From CAYVXT01 sp964455485 (lineage in GTDB: Bacteria > Patescibacteriota > Minisyncoccia > Phycocordibacterales > WO2-35-19), in contig CAYVXT010000041.1 of the NCBI GenBank assembly GCA_964455485.1, forward strand, positions 1 through 31,352: a DNA stretch of 31,352 nucleotides. The letters run 5' to 3'. Within the stretch, counting starts at the first letter, position 1. Each line of letters starts with the position of its first letter. Made by a program: the position numbers and the translations under genes. Positions 8,454-15,485 of this stretch are shown here, one piece after another. The notes beneath the pieces are model-generated. The model saw nothing but the letters and a program-made list of their open reading frames with translations, did not search any database and was not told the origin of the DNA.

Positions 8454-9086
8454 ATGTTTTACTTAGTAGGTTTAGGGAACCCAGGAGACGAATACAAAGA
8501 GAGCCGCCACAACGCGGGTAGGCTTGCGACAGAAGCCTTCAGAAAAAAATGTGGCTTTCCTGAATGGGAATTTGATAAAAAATCCAAATCTCAAGTTTCT
8601 AAATCAAAAATATCGAATGAGGCAGTTACTCTTATAGCCCCTGATACATTTATGAATAAGTCAGGTAGTGCTGTGTCCTATTTTATTAAACCAGTTGCCA
8701 AAGCTCCTAAAGGAAAGGAAAAAGGTATTGATAATTTGGTGGTCATTTATGATGATATTGATTTGCCAATAGGTGATATAAAAATTTCTTATAACCGTGG
8801 TACTGGCGGACACAGAGGTCTTGATTCAATAGTTAAAGCAGTTAAAACAAAAGCCTTTACCCGTATTCGCATTGGCATTTCACCTCATACTCCAAAAGGA
8901 GTGGTTAAAAAGCCAGGAGTGACACTCTCTCCAAAAGCAGGGGAGAAGGCTGTCCTTGATTTTATACTTGGCAAATTCAAACCTTCCGAAGTTGAAATCC
9001 TAAAACCAGTGTTCAAAAAAGTAGCCGAAGCTGCCCTCTGCTTCGTGACCGATGGTCGCGACTCCGCAATGAATAAGTTTAATTAA
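8454..9086 (+). CDS. pth: Peptidyl-tRNA hydrolase
   Basis: A 210-residue Pth-family enzyme that releases peptides from prematurely dissociated peptidyl-tRNA. The start motif LVGLGNPGDEYKESRHNAG carries the substrate-binding Asn9 and catalytic His19. The FMNKSGSAV motif and YDDIDLPIGDIKISYNRG, then GGHRGLDSI, are all present. Length is near the family norm, with an insertion of about 15 residues rich in Pro/Lys before EKAVLDFILGKF. The gene stands alone, divergent from lepB, and ends before a palindromic terminator. Confidence 0.96.
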   Translation: MFYLVGLGNPGDEYKESRHNAGRLATEAFRKKCGFPEWEFDKKSKSQVSKSKISNEAVTLIAPDTFMNKSGSAVSYFIKPVAKAPKGKEKGIDNLVVIYDDIDLPIGDIKISYNRGTGGHRGLDSIVKAVKTKAFTRIRIGISPHTPKGVVKKPGVTLSPKAGEKAVLDFILGKFKPSEVEILKPVFKKVAEAALCFVTDGRDSAMNKFN

Positions 9087-9117
9087 TACGAGTTCAGAAA
9101 TTTAAATTGTGGTAAAT

Positions 9118-9145
9118 AAAAATAGTGATGCATCGCTATTTTTTT
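9118..9145. terminator. Palindromic hairpin terminator, copy 1
   Basis: A 26-nt near-perfect palindrome: AAAAATAGTGATG (9118-9130) and CATCGCTATTTTT (9131-9143), with one G-T pair and T-runs in both directions. It lies 31 nt after pth. It matches 25 of 26 bases of the element at 10044-10069. Confidence 0.75.
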
Positions 9146-9193
9146 AAGAGTAAGGATGAAATTGATTTTTGGTGAAATTGTTATATTGTGTTT

Positions 9194-9200
9194 GAGGAGG
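9194..9200 (+). promoter_or_regulatory. Strong Shine-Dalgarno of the Clp-N-like gene
   Basis: GAGGAGG ends 5 nt before ATG 9206. This decides the start against the upstream GTG at 9188 and is unusual here, where most genes have no visible Shine-Dalgarno. Confidence 0.8.
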
Positions 9201-9205
9201 GTTTC

Positions 9206-9928
9206 ATGTTTGAGAATTACACAAACGAGGCAAGAATGACGATTTTCTTTGCCAAATATGAGGCAAGCTGGTTTAAAGGTGAGGAAGTAGAACCGCTGCA
9301 TTTGCTTTTGGGAATCCTTAGGGCACATGCAAAGTCAAACGGTCATTTCTTTGTTCTTAAAAAAGAAGAGATAGCCAGACTGCAAAGCGGGTTTGAGAAA
9401 TATTTTTTTGAAGCTGCTTTGCGTATCGCTCCAGAGCAAAGGTGTTCAGAAAAGAGATTTTCCCCGAGAGTTCGGCACGTATTAGGTTCTGCATCTGACA
9501 CCGCCTCCGCCCACAGCTCTTTGATCAGCTCAAATTTTTTGCTACTGGCACTACTTATTTCTGAGACGGCCTTGCCTCAAGAAATTCAAGAGATGCTAAA
9601 GGGGAACGGTATTACTCATAGTGTGGTTCTTCAGCGAATCAAAAATTTCCCCGCACGCAATTACCGTGGTCCTTTTACACTTTCTGAGCCATGCCTCATA
9701 CACATTGGCAATATGGAGCCAAGGTATGCTCCGTCCGTACATCAAGCAGAAATGTGGCTTGACCACAATGGGTTTGTTTTTTGTGAAGACGGCATCTGGA
9801 GAGTTGATCAAAAGATGTCTATGATCGATTCTCAGACAAAAGAAGCGTTAGAGTGTGACGGTTTTGCTGCGCGAATTGAAAAGCTAAAACTCCTCGCCAA
9901 CATTCAAACATGCCCAGTCGAGACCTAG
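9206..9928 (+). CDS. Free-standing Clp-N-like domain protein
   Basis: 240 residues from the SD-supported ATG. Residues 1-40 (FENYTNEARMTIFFAKYEAS, then PLHLLLGILRAH) resemble the first Clp-N repeat of ClpC/ClpB, and about 90-145 (RFSPRVRHVLGSASDTA, then NFLLLALLISET) resemble the second. There are no Walker motifs, so it is not an unfoldase. The C-terminal third, with WLDHNGFVFCEDGIWRV, is unrecognised. Clp-N domains bind adaptors or substrates, so an adaptor-like or sensor role is possible, but this is inference. It appears richer in GC than its neighbours, is flanked by two copies of one palindrome and has its own terminator, all consistent with a separately acquired gene. Confidence 0.7.
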   Translation: MFENYTNEARMTIFFAKYEASWFKGEEVEPLHLLLGILRAHAKSNGHFFVLKKEEIARLQSGFEKYFFEAALRIAPEQRCSEKRFSPRVRHVLGSASDTASAHSSLISSNFLLLALLISETALPQEIQEMLKGNGITHSVVLQRIKNFPARNYRGPFTLSEPCLIHIGNMEPRYAPSVHQAEMWLDHNGFVFCEDGIWRVDQKMSMIDSQTKEALECDGFAARIEKLKLLANIQTCPVET

Positions 9929-9936
9929 AACTAAGG

Positions 9937-9970
9937 CCCCCACAGCTTTTAACTGTGGGGGTTAAATTTT
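9937..9970 (+). terminator. Rho-independent terminator of the Clp-N-like gene
   Basis: CCCCCACAG (9937-9945) pairs perfectly with CTGTGGGGG (9953-9961) over a 7-nt loop, followed by TTAAATTTT. Confidence 0.88.
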
Positions 9971-10043
9971 CCAAAAACTTGTGTGTTACTAATTATTTTA
10001 AAATGTATTTCTAAAATTCAGATGATTGGGTTTGGGGGGTAAT

Positions 10044-10069
10044 AAAAATAGCGATGCATCGCTATTTTT
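10044..10069. terminator. Palindromic hairpin terminator, copy 2
   Basis: A perfect 26-nt palindrome, AAAAATAGCGATG with CATCGCTATTTTT, with T-runs on both strands. It probably terminates the histidine kinase gene on the minus strand and backs up the Clp-N gene terminator on the plus strand. Confidence 0.75.
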
Positions 10070-10134
10070 ATAAGAATTTTTTATTAAAATATTGCTTGAG
10101 CTGATCTTATGGAAGTTGAGATATTTTATGAAAT

Positions 10135-11487
10135 TCAGGTATTTTTTACTGGTAAGGTGACAATAAATTTTGAACCTTTGCCTATTTCTGACTTAACAGA
10201 AATATTGCCTTTTAGTGACTCAACTATTTTCTTAGTAATATAAAGTCCCAAACCGGTTCCGGTTTCCTTGGACTCTTGCGCTTTTCTAGTACGGTAATAC
10301 CCATTAAAAATATTTTTAGTTTCTTCCTCACTCATTCCTTCTCCATTATCTTCAACTTCAAACGTGAGTTTGTCTTCCTTCCATTCGTAAGAAATAGAAA
10401 CATCAGTATTTGGTTTCGTGTATTTTATGGCATTTATAAGGAGATTTATAAAAATTTGCCTCAAACTTTTCCTGTCAGATAAGATGTATTCGTTTTCACT
10501 TAGCTTATTATTTATTATCAGTCTAACATTATGTTCTCTGGCACTAAGAAACAAAATTTGCAAAATTTCATCAAAGAAATTTTTAAGATTTATTTGTTCA
10601 TTGTTAACTTTAGTTTTGTGCGCTTCTTCAAGAGCTTTTAGACTTAATAAATCATTCGTTTCTTTTATTAGCGCCGTTGTATTTTTATAAACTTGCTCAA
10701 GTGCCCCCTTTGCCTCTTCATCATTTATACTATTTTTATTTAGTATGTATTCTAGCGCCCACTTCATTCCCATGAGGGGAGTGCGAATCTCGTGCGAAGC
10801 TATTGATAAAAATTCTTCCTTAACTTCAAGGTATTTTCTTTCCTTTTGCTCAATAAACCTAAAAAAGTAAAGTAGTAAAAGCAACATTGCGGATACTAAA
10901 AGTGGAACTATTGCATATGCCAAATTGGTTTCAATAAATTCTTTTGCAGGTGAATCCATCCCTAATATTGCAATAACATTGCCATTTTCATCAAAAACGG
11001 GGGCACTTCCAGAAATCCAAATACCCCAGCGATCCTTCGTAGGACCTTCGGCAATACTTACACCATCTTTAAATATTCCGTACATTTCTGGTGATGCTTC
11101 TCCGTAGATTTGCCCAGGCGCCGAGTAATCCTCTGATTGTGGATCTTCAGAATCAACGTAGAAAAATAGGGAACCATCAACATTTTTACCGATCAAATAA
11201 ATAAATCTAACATCTTTGTTGACCTTTACGGCATTAGTCAGCTCCTCCTTAAGCTGAATATAAGAAGGATTAAAAAGATCGGACTCACTGCCGTTTAAAG
11301 TCTTAAGATTATCTAAGGAAATAATTTTAGCTATCGTACTTGCCCTGTCTATAAGATGATTTCTTTGAATGGAGTCAATTTTTTTATATCCAATAAAAGC
11401 CAACGAAATACCTGAGACTATAAACAAAATTGCTAATCCAGCGTATATAAGTTTATAAGGATTTTTCTTATTCGAAAGTGAGACCAT
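10135..11487 (-). CDS. Orphan membrane sensor histidine kinase
   Basis: A 450-residue kinase. TM1 is at about 12-33, an extracytoplasmic sensor at 34-188 (with RFIYLIGKNVDGSLFFYVDSE and APVFDENGNVIAILGMD, a Cache-like pattern), and TM2 at about 190-212. The dimerisation/phosphoacceptor box FLSIASHEIRTPL has His232. The ATP-binding domain has N box INLLINAIKYT, G1 VEDNGEGMS, an F box (IFNGYYRT) and G2 GTGLGLYITKKIVES, so it should be active. No response regulator lies beside it; a sigma-like gene lies divergently about 530 nt away. The signal is unknown. Confidence 0.92.
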   Translation of the reverse strand: MVSLSNKKNPYKLIYAGLAILFIVSGISLAFIGYKKIDSIQRNHLIDRASTIAKIISLDNLKTLNGSESDLFNPSYIQLKEELTNAVKVNKDVRFIYLIGKNVDGSLFFYVDSEDPQSEDYSAPGQIYGEASPEMYGIFKDGVSIAEGPTKDRWGIWISGSAPVFDENGNVIAILGMDSPAKEFIETNLAYAIVPLLVSAMLLLLLYFFRFIEQKERKYLEVKEEFLSIASHEIRTPLMGMKWALEYILNKNSINDEEAKGALEQVYKNTTALIKETNDLLSLKALEEAHKTKVNNEQINLKNFFDEILQILFLSAREHNVRLIINNKLSENEYILSDRKSLRQIFINLLINAIKYTKPNTDVSISYEWKEDKLTFEVEDNGEGMSEEETKNIFNGYYRTRKAQESKETGTGLGLYITKKIVESLKGNISVKSEIGKGSKFIVTLPVKNT

Positions 11488-11499
11488 GATTTAGGTTAA

Positions 11500-11505
11500 A
11501 TTATA
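11500..11505 (-). promoter_or_regulatory. -10 element of the histidine kinase gene
   Basis: A perfect TATAAT on the minus strand, 12 nt before the ATG at 11487, implying a leader of about 5-6 nt. No good -35 and no Shine-Dalgarno are seen. Confidence 0.4.
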
Positions 11506-11629
11506 ATGTATGTAGTTTTTTTTGGTAGTTTACATATCAATCTTCACTGTTATTACACCTAAAAACATGTTTAATGTGTTTACCGATTGAGGAGCGTCGG
11601 AAATTGACCTTAACAAATAATAAAAATAT

Positions 11630-11968
11630 ATGTCTAGAAAATATATTTATGATCATGATTCAATCCGTGAATGGATTGAAGGAAAGGGGGGTAGGCCCGC
11701 GGTGTTCAATGGAGAACCTGAATTCCCAGGCGATGAAGATACAGATACCTTGCATATTTCATTTGCACAAAATGACGACTTAGAGGAAATCAGTTGGGAA
11801 GAATTGTCTCAAAGGATGAATGAAAGGGATTTGGCTCTTTATTATAACGATGAAGATCCTCTAGATTTTGGTTTTATATCGAAGTCAGAAATTATCGAAA
11901 CACCAGAAAAAGAAGAATCCGAATCTGAAGACGGTGATGAGGAAGAAGATGAAGACGACCAGTTTTAA
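11630..11968 (+). CDS. Acidic conserved hypothetical protein
   Basis: 112 residues. The N-terminal part (YIYDHDSIREWIEGKGGRPA, then LHISFAQND, then LEEISWEELSQRMNERDLALYY) resembles a small conserved bacterial family with an 'IR-W-E-RGGKPA ... LEEISWEEF ... LAFLYQ' pattern; I know of no established function for it. The last 30 residues are almost all Glu/Asp/Ser. No membrane segment or catalytic motif is visible. It sits 50 nt before the sigma-like gene on the same strand, so co-transcription is possible. The ATG has no Shine-Dalgarno. Confidence 0.7.
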   Translation: MSRKYIYDHDSIREWIEGKGGRPAVFNGEPEFPGDEDTDTLHISFAQNDDLEEISWEELSQRMNERDLALYYNDEDPLDFGFISKSEIIETPEKEESESEDGDEEEDEDDQF

Positions 11969-12007
11969 GTTGAATTTAATATTGTTTTGCAGTACTCTAA
12001 AAAAAGA

Positions 12008-12016
12008 GGGGAGGAA
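12008..12016 (+). promoter_or_regulatory. Strong Shine-Dalgarno of the sigma-like gene
   Basis: A purine run, GAGGGGAGG, lies just upstream of ATG 12019. With the Clp-N-like gene, this is one of only two genes here with a strong ribosome-binding site. Confidence 0.75.
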
Positions 12017-12018
12017 AT

Positions 12019-12552
12019 ATGGACGAGAAGTTGAGTCGTGAACAGCTGACAATGATTGAAGAAATTGCCCGTTCGTACATCAAATATAAGCGAATTTCGC
12101 TCAAAATGGTTAGTACCCCAGAACTTGTGAACTGTGCAGTGCTAAGGGTGCTGACTCATATTGACAATTTCGAACCTGGTAGAGGGGTAAAACTTAAAAC
12201 CTTTCTCTACTACCATATTCAAGGTGCAATCCTAGATCATCTCCGCTTTTTGGGAAACAAGCATTTTTCATCTCGGTACTTCATCAAAGTAGTTTTTTTA
12301 GACATGGATGGTCTCCCTGACCATAACAGCGGAACCATGATCAGCTTGGCAGAAGAAAGGTGGGTGTTGGAAGACTTGCTGAGGCTTATCGGCAACCTCA
12401 AAGACGAGAGAGAAACGCAAATTCTGATTATGTACTATTTTGACGGGAAAAAACTGGAGGAAATCGCTCAATTGTTGGGCCTAACTAAAAGTTGGGTCTT
12501 CAAATTGAAGCGTAAAGCCGAAAGTGATCTTCGTCAAATGCTCGTAGTTTGA
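12019..12552 (+). CDS. Small sigma-70-family factor (regions 2 and 4 only)
   Basis: 177 residues. About 30-77 match sigma region 2 (ELVNCAVLRVLTHIDNFEPG, then GVKLKTFLYYHIQGAILDHLR), in the style of FliA/SigB group 3 factors. About 130-175 match region 4 (RETQILIMYYFDGKKLEEIA, then LGLTKSWVFKLKRKAESDL), with a helix-turn-helix. The space between is about 50 residues and shows no clear region 3, making the protein shorter than typical FliA (about 240 aa). It may direct RNA polymerase to an alternative promoter set. No anti-sigma gene is recognised, though the acidic protein just upstream is a possible partner. Two strong terminators follow. Confidence 0.82.
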   Translation: MDEKLSREQLTMIEEIARSYIKYKRISLKMVSTPELVNCAVLRVLTHIDNFEPGRGVKLKTFLYYHIQGAILDHLRFLGNKHFSSRYFIKVVFLDMDGLPDHNSGTMISLAEERWVLEDLLRLIGNLKDERETQILIMYYFDGKKLEEIAQLLGLTKSWVFKLKRKAESDLRQMLVV

Positions 12553-12564
12553 GCAAGTTTGAGA

Positions 12565-12595
12565 AAAAGCTCTGTATACCACGCAGAGCTTTTCC
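12565..12595 (+). terminator. Terminator of the sigma-like gene
   Basis: AAAAGCTCTG (12565-12574) pairs with CAGAGCTTTT (12584-12593) over a 9-nt loop; it lies 12 nt after the stop. Confidence 0.8.
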
Positions 12596-12597
12596 GT

Positions 12598-12629
12598 AAA
12601 CAAAAATCGCCCCGTGGCGATTTTTGTTT
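12598..12629. terminator. Bidirectional terminator between the sigma-like gene and rpsA
   Basis: A perfect 14-bp stem (12598-12611 with 12616-12629, core ATCGCC/GGCGAT) closes a CCGT loop, with A-run and T-run flanks, so it can act on both converging transcripts. Confidence 0.88.
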
Positions 12630-12652
12630 AATGACCTAACTTGGTGAAAATA

Positions 12653-13753
12653 CTATTTTTCTATGTAAGATAGAGCCATTTTTTGTTCTTTAGGATCAAA
12701 AATGGTGATCTTGAAGTTGTAGGTCTTACCAAGTTCCAATTTCTCTCTCAATTTATCTTCACTACCAAATTCAGATATATGTACAAGGCCAGCAACACCC
12801 TCTTCAATAGAAGCAAGGGCACCGTGCTTGTTGAATTTGATTATAACTCCTGACACCACGTCGTCTTTTTTATATTTCTTTTTAGCTTCGTTCCAAGGGT
12901 TTTCCTTCAAAGCTTTCATTGACAATGATATCTTGCCATCCTTTATTTCAATAACTTTGACATTAACCTTGTCACCTACCTTTGCGAATTTATGAGGATC
13001 ATCTACAAGACCCCAGTCAATTTCCGAAATATGAACCAAACCTTCCAAACCTTCCTCAATCTTTACGAAAATTCCAAAATCAACAATACCAGTAACCTCA
13101 CCAAGAAGTTCAGAGCCTACGTCATATTTATCTACCATTTTTACCTTTTCTCCACTTTCCGGATCTTTTTCAGAGAAGATGAGTTTGCCTTCTTTAGCAT
13201 TAACTCCAATTATAGATACAGAAAGTCTTGTACCGACAAGTTTTCTGAGCTCTTCCAATATCTTGTCTTTATCACCGTCAGATATTCTTGGATAGTGTTC
13301 AGTCTTGAGCTGAGAAGCAGGCAAAAAACCAGTAATACCTTGCCAAATCATCATAAGGCCACCTTTGTTTGCTTCTGTAACTTCCAAATCGAAAACTTTT
13401 TTGTCTCTTATAGCCTCTTCAGCATCACTCCAAATAAGAGCCTGCTTAGCTTCTTTTAGTGAAATTTCAACATAGCCTTCTTTGTTGTCGTTACCAACTA
13501 CCTTACCTTTGATCTTGTCGCCAATATTGATCTTTTTAATAAGATCTCTGGCATTGATGTATTCACGACCAAAAATTATGCCAGTACCCCAAGGTGGCAT
13601 ATCTACATACACAGCGTTCTTGTCTATCGAGATTACAGTACCCTCGACAATATCTTCTTTTACTGGAGGCATTTGAGAATCCTCCAAATACTTCGACATG
13701 ATGCTTGCCTTCTGTGTTTCAATAGCAGCATCAGTTTCTGCGTGTTTTGTCAT
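12653..13753 (-). CDS. rpsA: Ribosomal protein S1 (four S1 domains)
   Basis: 366 residues from ATG 13753; the frame extends five codons further only to a TTG. Four S1 RNA-binding domains are visible in order: VEGTVISIDKNAVYVDM; VFDLEVTEANKGGLMMIWQG; LGEVTGIVDFGIFVKIEEGL; and VSGVIIKFNKHGALASIEEG. Domains 3 and 4 carry the canonical GLVHISE motif. Four domains, rather than the six of E. coli S1, is typical of many non-proteobacterial S1 proteins. It binds mRNA and helps loading on the 30S subunit, which matters in a genome where Shine-Dalgarno sequences are rare. No promoter is clear upstream. Confidence 0.92.
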   Translation of the reverse strand: MTKHAETDAAIETQKASIMSKYLEDSQMPPVKEDIVEGTVISIDKNAVYVDMPPWGTGIIFGREYINARDLIKKINIGDKIKGKVVGNDNKEGYVEISLKEAKQALIWSDAEEAIRDKKVFDLEVTEANKGGLMMIWQGITGFLPASQLKTEHYPRISDGDKDKILEELRKLVGTRLSVSIIGVNAKEGKLIFSEKDPESGEKVKMVDKYDVGSELLGEVTGIVDFGIFVKIEEGLEGLVHISEIDWGLVDDPHKFAKVGDKVNVKVIEIKDGKISLSMKALKENPWNEAKKKYKKDDVVSGVIIKFNKHGALASIEEGVAGLVHISEFGSEDKLREKLELGKTYNFKITIFDPKEQKMALSYIEK

Positions 13754-13913
13754 AAAATAAAACCGCAAGCTTTTCCGCGCAATAACATGAGTATCTCAAT
13801 GCGGAGGGTTAGGCCTTTGGAAATTTTAATAATAGCTTGATTAGAAAACCAAGCCTACGTATAATACCAAAAATTGCAAATTATGCAATATTAACGGCAA
13901 TTAAGCCAAGAAC

Positions 13914-14573
13914 ATGAAAAACTCTTATATAATCGCGGGTGTCATAGTTTTGATAGCAGCGTTAGGGATATTTTGGGGTAGTAGAAAATCAGAGGCTCCT
14001 TTGTCACAACAATCAGAGTCTCTAACCACACTTTCAAAACAAAGTGATTTTAAAGAAGGAATGTACAGAGTTATTGAGTCTGAGAGTAATGTGAAATTGC
14101 AAGCAGATTACATGAATGGTGAAGTTGCTGCTAACTTAACTTTCCCAGTTACTTCAGGTAGTTTTTCTGTATCAGATGGAACAATACAAGACGGAGAATT
14201 TTCAGTAAATTTACCTTCAAACATATTGGGCGGCAGTATTGAGAGTGGTACGGATAATAATCAAGGAGAGTATCACACAGCAACATTCACTTTAAAAACG
14301 ATTGCTCCTACAAGTGATACTGGTTTGAGCGAAGGTAGATATGTAGTAGCAGGAGATTTATCAATAAATAATATTTCAGTACCAATTTCACTTGTAGCCG
14401 CTATACACCAGGAAGGTGAAAGGGTTATTGTTGATGGTTCATTTGCTTTAAATCGTACAGAGTGGGGAATAAACTACAATTCCCCTACATACTTCCCAGA
14501 ATTGAATGAAAAAGCTGTCAGAGACGCGGTGTTGATAACACTTGACTTACAAGCACAAAAGGTGATACAATAG
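13914..14573 (+). CDS. Membrane-anchored YceI-like protein
   Basis: 219 residues with an N-terminal membrane segment (about 5-22), a Ser/Gln linker and a YceI-like lipocalin-fold beta-barrel. The signs are SNVKLQADYMNGEV, DGEFSVNLPSNILGG, HTATFTLKTIAP, then VAGDLSINNISVPISLVAAI and FALNRTEWGINYNSP, the last being a strong YceI signature. YceI proteins bind isoprenoid-like or other amphiphilic ligands outside the cytoplasm; the ligand here is unknown. The divergent rpsA begins 160 nt upstream. No Shine-Dalgarno or clear -10 is seen near the ATG. Confidence 0.85.
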   Translation: MKNSYIIAGVIVLIAALGIFWGSRKSEAPLSQQSESLTTLSKQSDFKEGMYRVIESESNVKLQADYMNGEVAANLTFPVTSGSFSVSDGTIQDGEFSVNLPSNILGGSIESGTDNNQGEYHTATFTLKTIAPTSDTGLSEGRYVVAGDLSINNISVPISLVAAIHQEGERVIVDGSFALNRTEWGINYNSPTYFPELNEKAVRDAVLITLDLQAQKVIQ

Positions 14574-14590
14574 GGGTGTAAGCGGTCTCT

Positions 14591-14688
14591 ATTGTTTAGC
14601 GAACGAAGTGTTTGTCTAACAATCAAGCGGAGCGCTTGGTCGTTTTAGTGGATACTTTGCTAGATTTTTCTAGCAATGAAAATATAAC
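14591..14688 (+). promoter_or_regulatory. Three stacked inverted repeats upstream of the RRM gene
   Basis: Hairpin 1 uses ATTGTTTAG (14591-14599) with CTAACAAT (14616-14623) and an inner CGAAC/GTTTG stem. Hairpin 2 is CAAGCG-gag-CGCTTG (14624-14638). Hairpin 3 is TTGCTAGA-tttt-TCTAGCAA (14657-14676), a perfect 8-bp repeat. TATAAC (14683-14688) lies 7 nt before the ATG and could be a -10, which would make hairpin 3 a DNA operator rather than part of the mRNA. Confidence 0.5.
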
Positions 14689-14695
14689 GTTCGCA

Positions 14696-14971
14696 ATGAA
14701 TAAGCTTTTCGTAGGCAATTTGCCATACAAAATGACTGACACTGACTTGAGGAATCTTTTTGCTCAAGCTGGTGAAGTCGCTGAGGCTATGATCGTTATG
14801 GATAGGGAACAAGGCATCTCAAGAGGCTTTGGTTTCGTTACCATGAGCGATGAAGCTGGCAAAAATGCTGCTATTGAAATGTGGAACGGCAAGGAAATCG
14901 AAGGTAGGGCTCTCACAGTAAATGAGGCTCGTCCTAAGGAAGATAGGCCTCGTCGAGATTTTAGGAGATAA
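14696..14971 (+). CDS. RRM-domain RNA-binding protein
   Basis: 91 residues: one RNA recognition motif plus a short Arg-rich tail (PRRDFRR). RNP2 is KLFVGNLPY at residues 3-11 and RNP1 is RGFGFVTM near residue 45, with the aromatic positions intact. It matches the short glycine/arginine-tailed bacterial RRM proteins found in cyanobacteria and many candidate phyla, often linked to cold or RNA-chaperone roles. The frame is open upstream to a TTG at 14612, but the RRM begins exactly at ATG 14696, which I take as the start. The region before it is full of inverted repeats, suggesting control. Confidence 0.93.
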   Translation: MNKLFVGNLPYKMTDTDLRNLFAQAGEVAEAMIVMDREQGISRGFGFVTMSDEAGKNAAIEMWNGKEIEGRALTVNEARPKEDRPRRDFRR

Positions 14972-14988
14972 TCCTAACTCACATTTGC

Positions 14989-15026
14989 AAAACCACCTCG
15001 GGGTTCCCTGAGGTGGTTTTGTTTTG
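14989..15026 (+). terminator. Terminator of the RRM gene
   Basis: AAAACCACCTC (14989-14999) pairs with GAGGTGGTTTT (15010-15020), followed by GTTTTG. The -10 of the next gene begins at 15027, immediately after it. Confidence 0.88.
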
Positions 15027-15032
15027 TATAAT
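15027..15032 (+). promoter_or_regulatory. -10 element of the DUF192 gene
   Basis: A perfect TATAAT ends 6 nt before ATG 15039, implying a leaderless mRNA. The -35 would fall inside the upstream terminator stem and is weak (TTCCCT at 17-nt spacing). Confidence 0.5.
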
Positions 15033-15038
15033 TTATTA

Positions 15039-15485
15039 ATGGATAAAAGACTAGTAATTTTTTTTATAATATTGGTATTAATTTTTGTATACGGACTTTC
15101 CTATTTAATCAATCTAACGGAAGACCCTGTTATAAGTAAGACACTTAAAGCAGGCGAAACAGTTTTGAATATAGATGTTGCAGATACTGATGCCAAGAGG
15201 GCAACTGGCTTATCCAATAGAGAATCATTACCAAAAGGGAGTGGACTTTTGTTTGTATTTGAAGAGCCTGGGTATTATCAATTTTGGATGAAGGATATGA
15301 ATTTTCCTATAGATATTGCTTGGATAAATGAAAATAAGCGGATCGTTCATATCGAAAGCAATGTTTCTCAATTTAGTTTTCCTCAAACATACACATCCTT
15401 TTCCCCTGCAAAATATGTTTTGGAAACGAATGCAAATTTTTTTGAAAATGCAAAAATTAAAATAGGAGACAAATTGGAATTTTAA
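15039..15485 (+). CDS. Membrane-anchored DUF192 family protein
   Basis: 148 residues from ATG 15039; the frame runs five codons further to a TTG, which overlaps the promoter and is unlikely. An N-terminal membrane segment (about 5-22) is followed by a DUF192 domain: RATGLSNRESLPKGSGLLFV, then YQFWMKDMNFPIDIAWI, then FSPAKYVLETNANFF. These are the conserved family blocks. DUF192 proteins are small exported proteins of unknown function. The gene is separated from nrdJ by 203 nt and probably forms its own transcript. Confidence 0.88.
   Translation: MDKRLVIFFIILVLIFVYGLSYLINLTEDPVISKTLKAGETVLNIDVADTDAKRATGLSNRESLPKGSGLLFVFEEPGYYQFWMKDMNFPIDIAWINENKRIVHIESNVSQFSFPQTYTSFSPAKYVLETNANFFENAKIKIGDKLEF

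Noticed and set aside
12992..13459. Plus-strand frame of 155 codons within rpsA
   Set aside because: Antisense shadow of the S1 domains; its Phe/Tyr/Asn-rich sequence is typical of such shadows.
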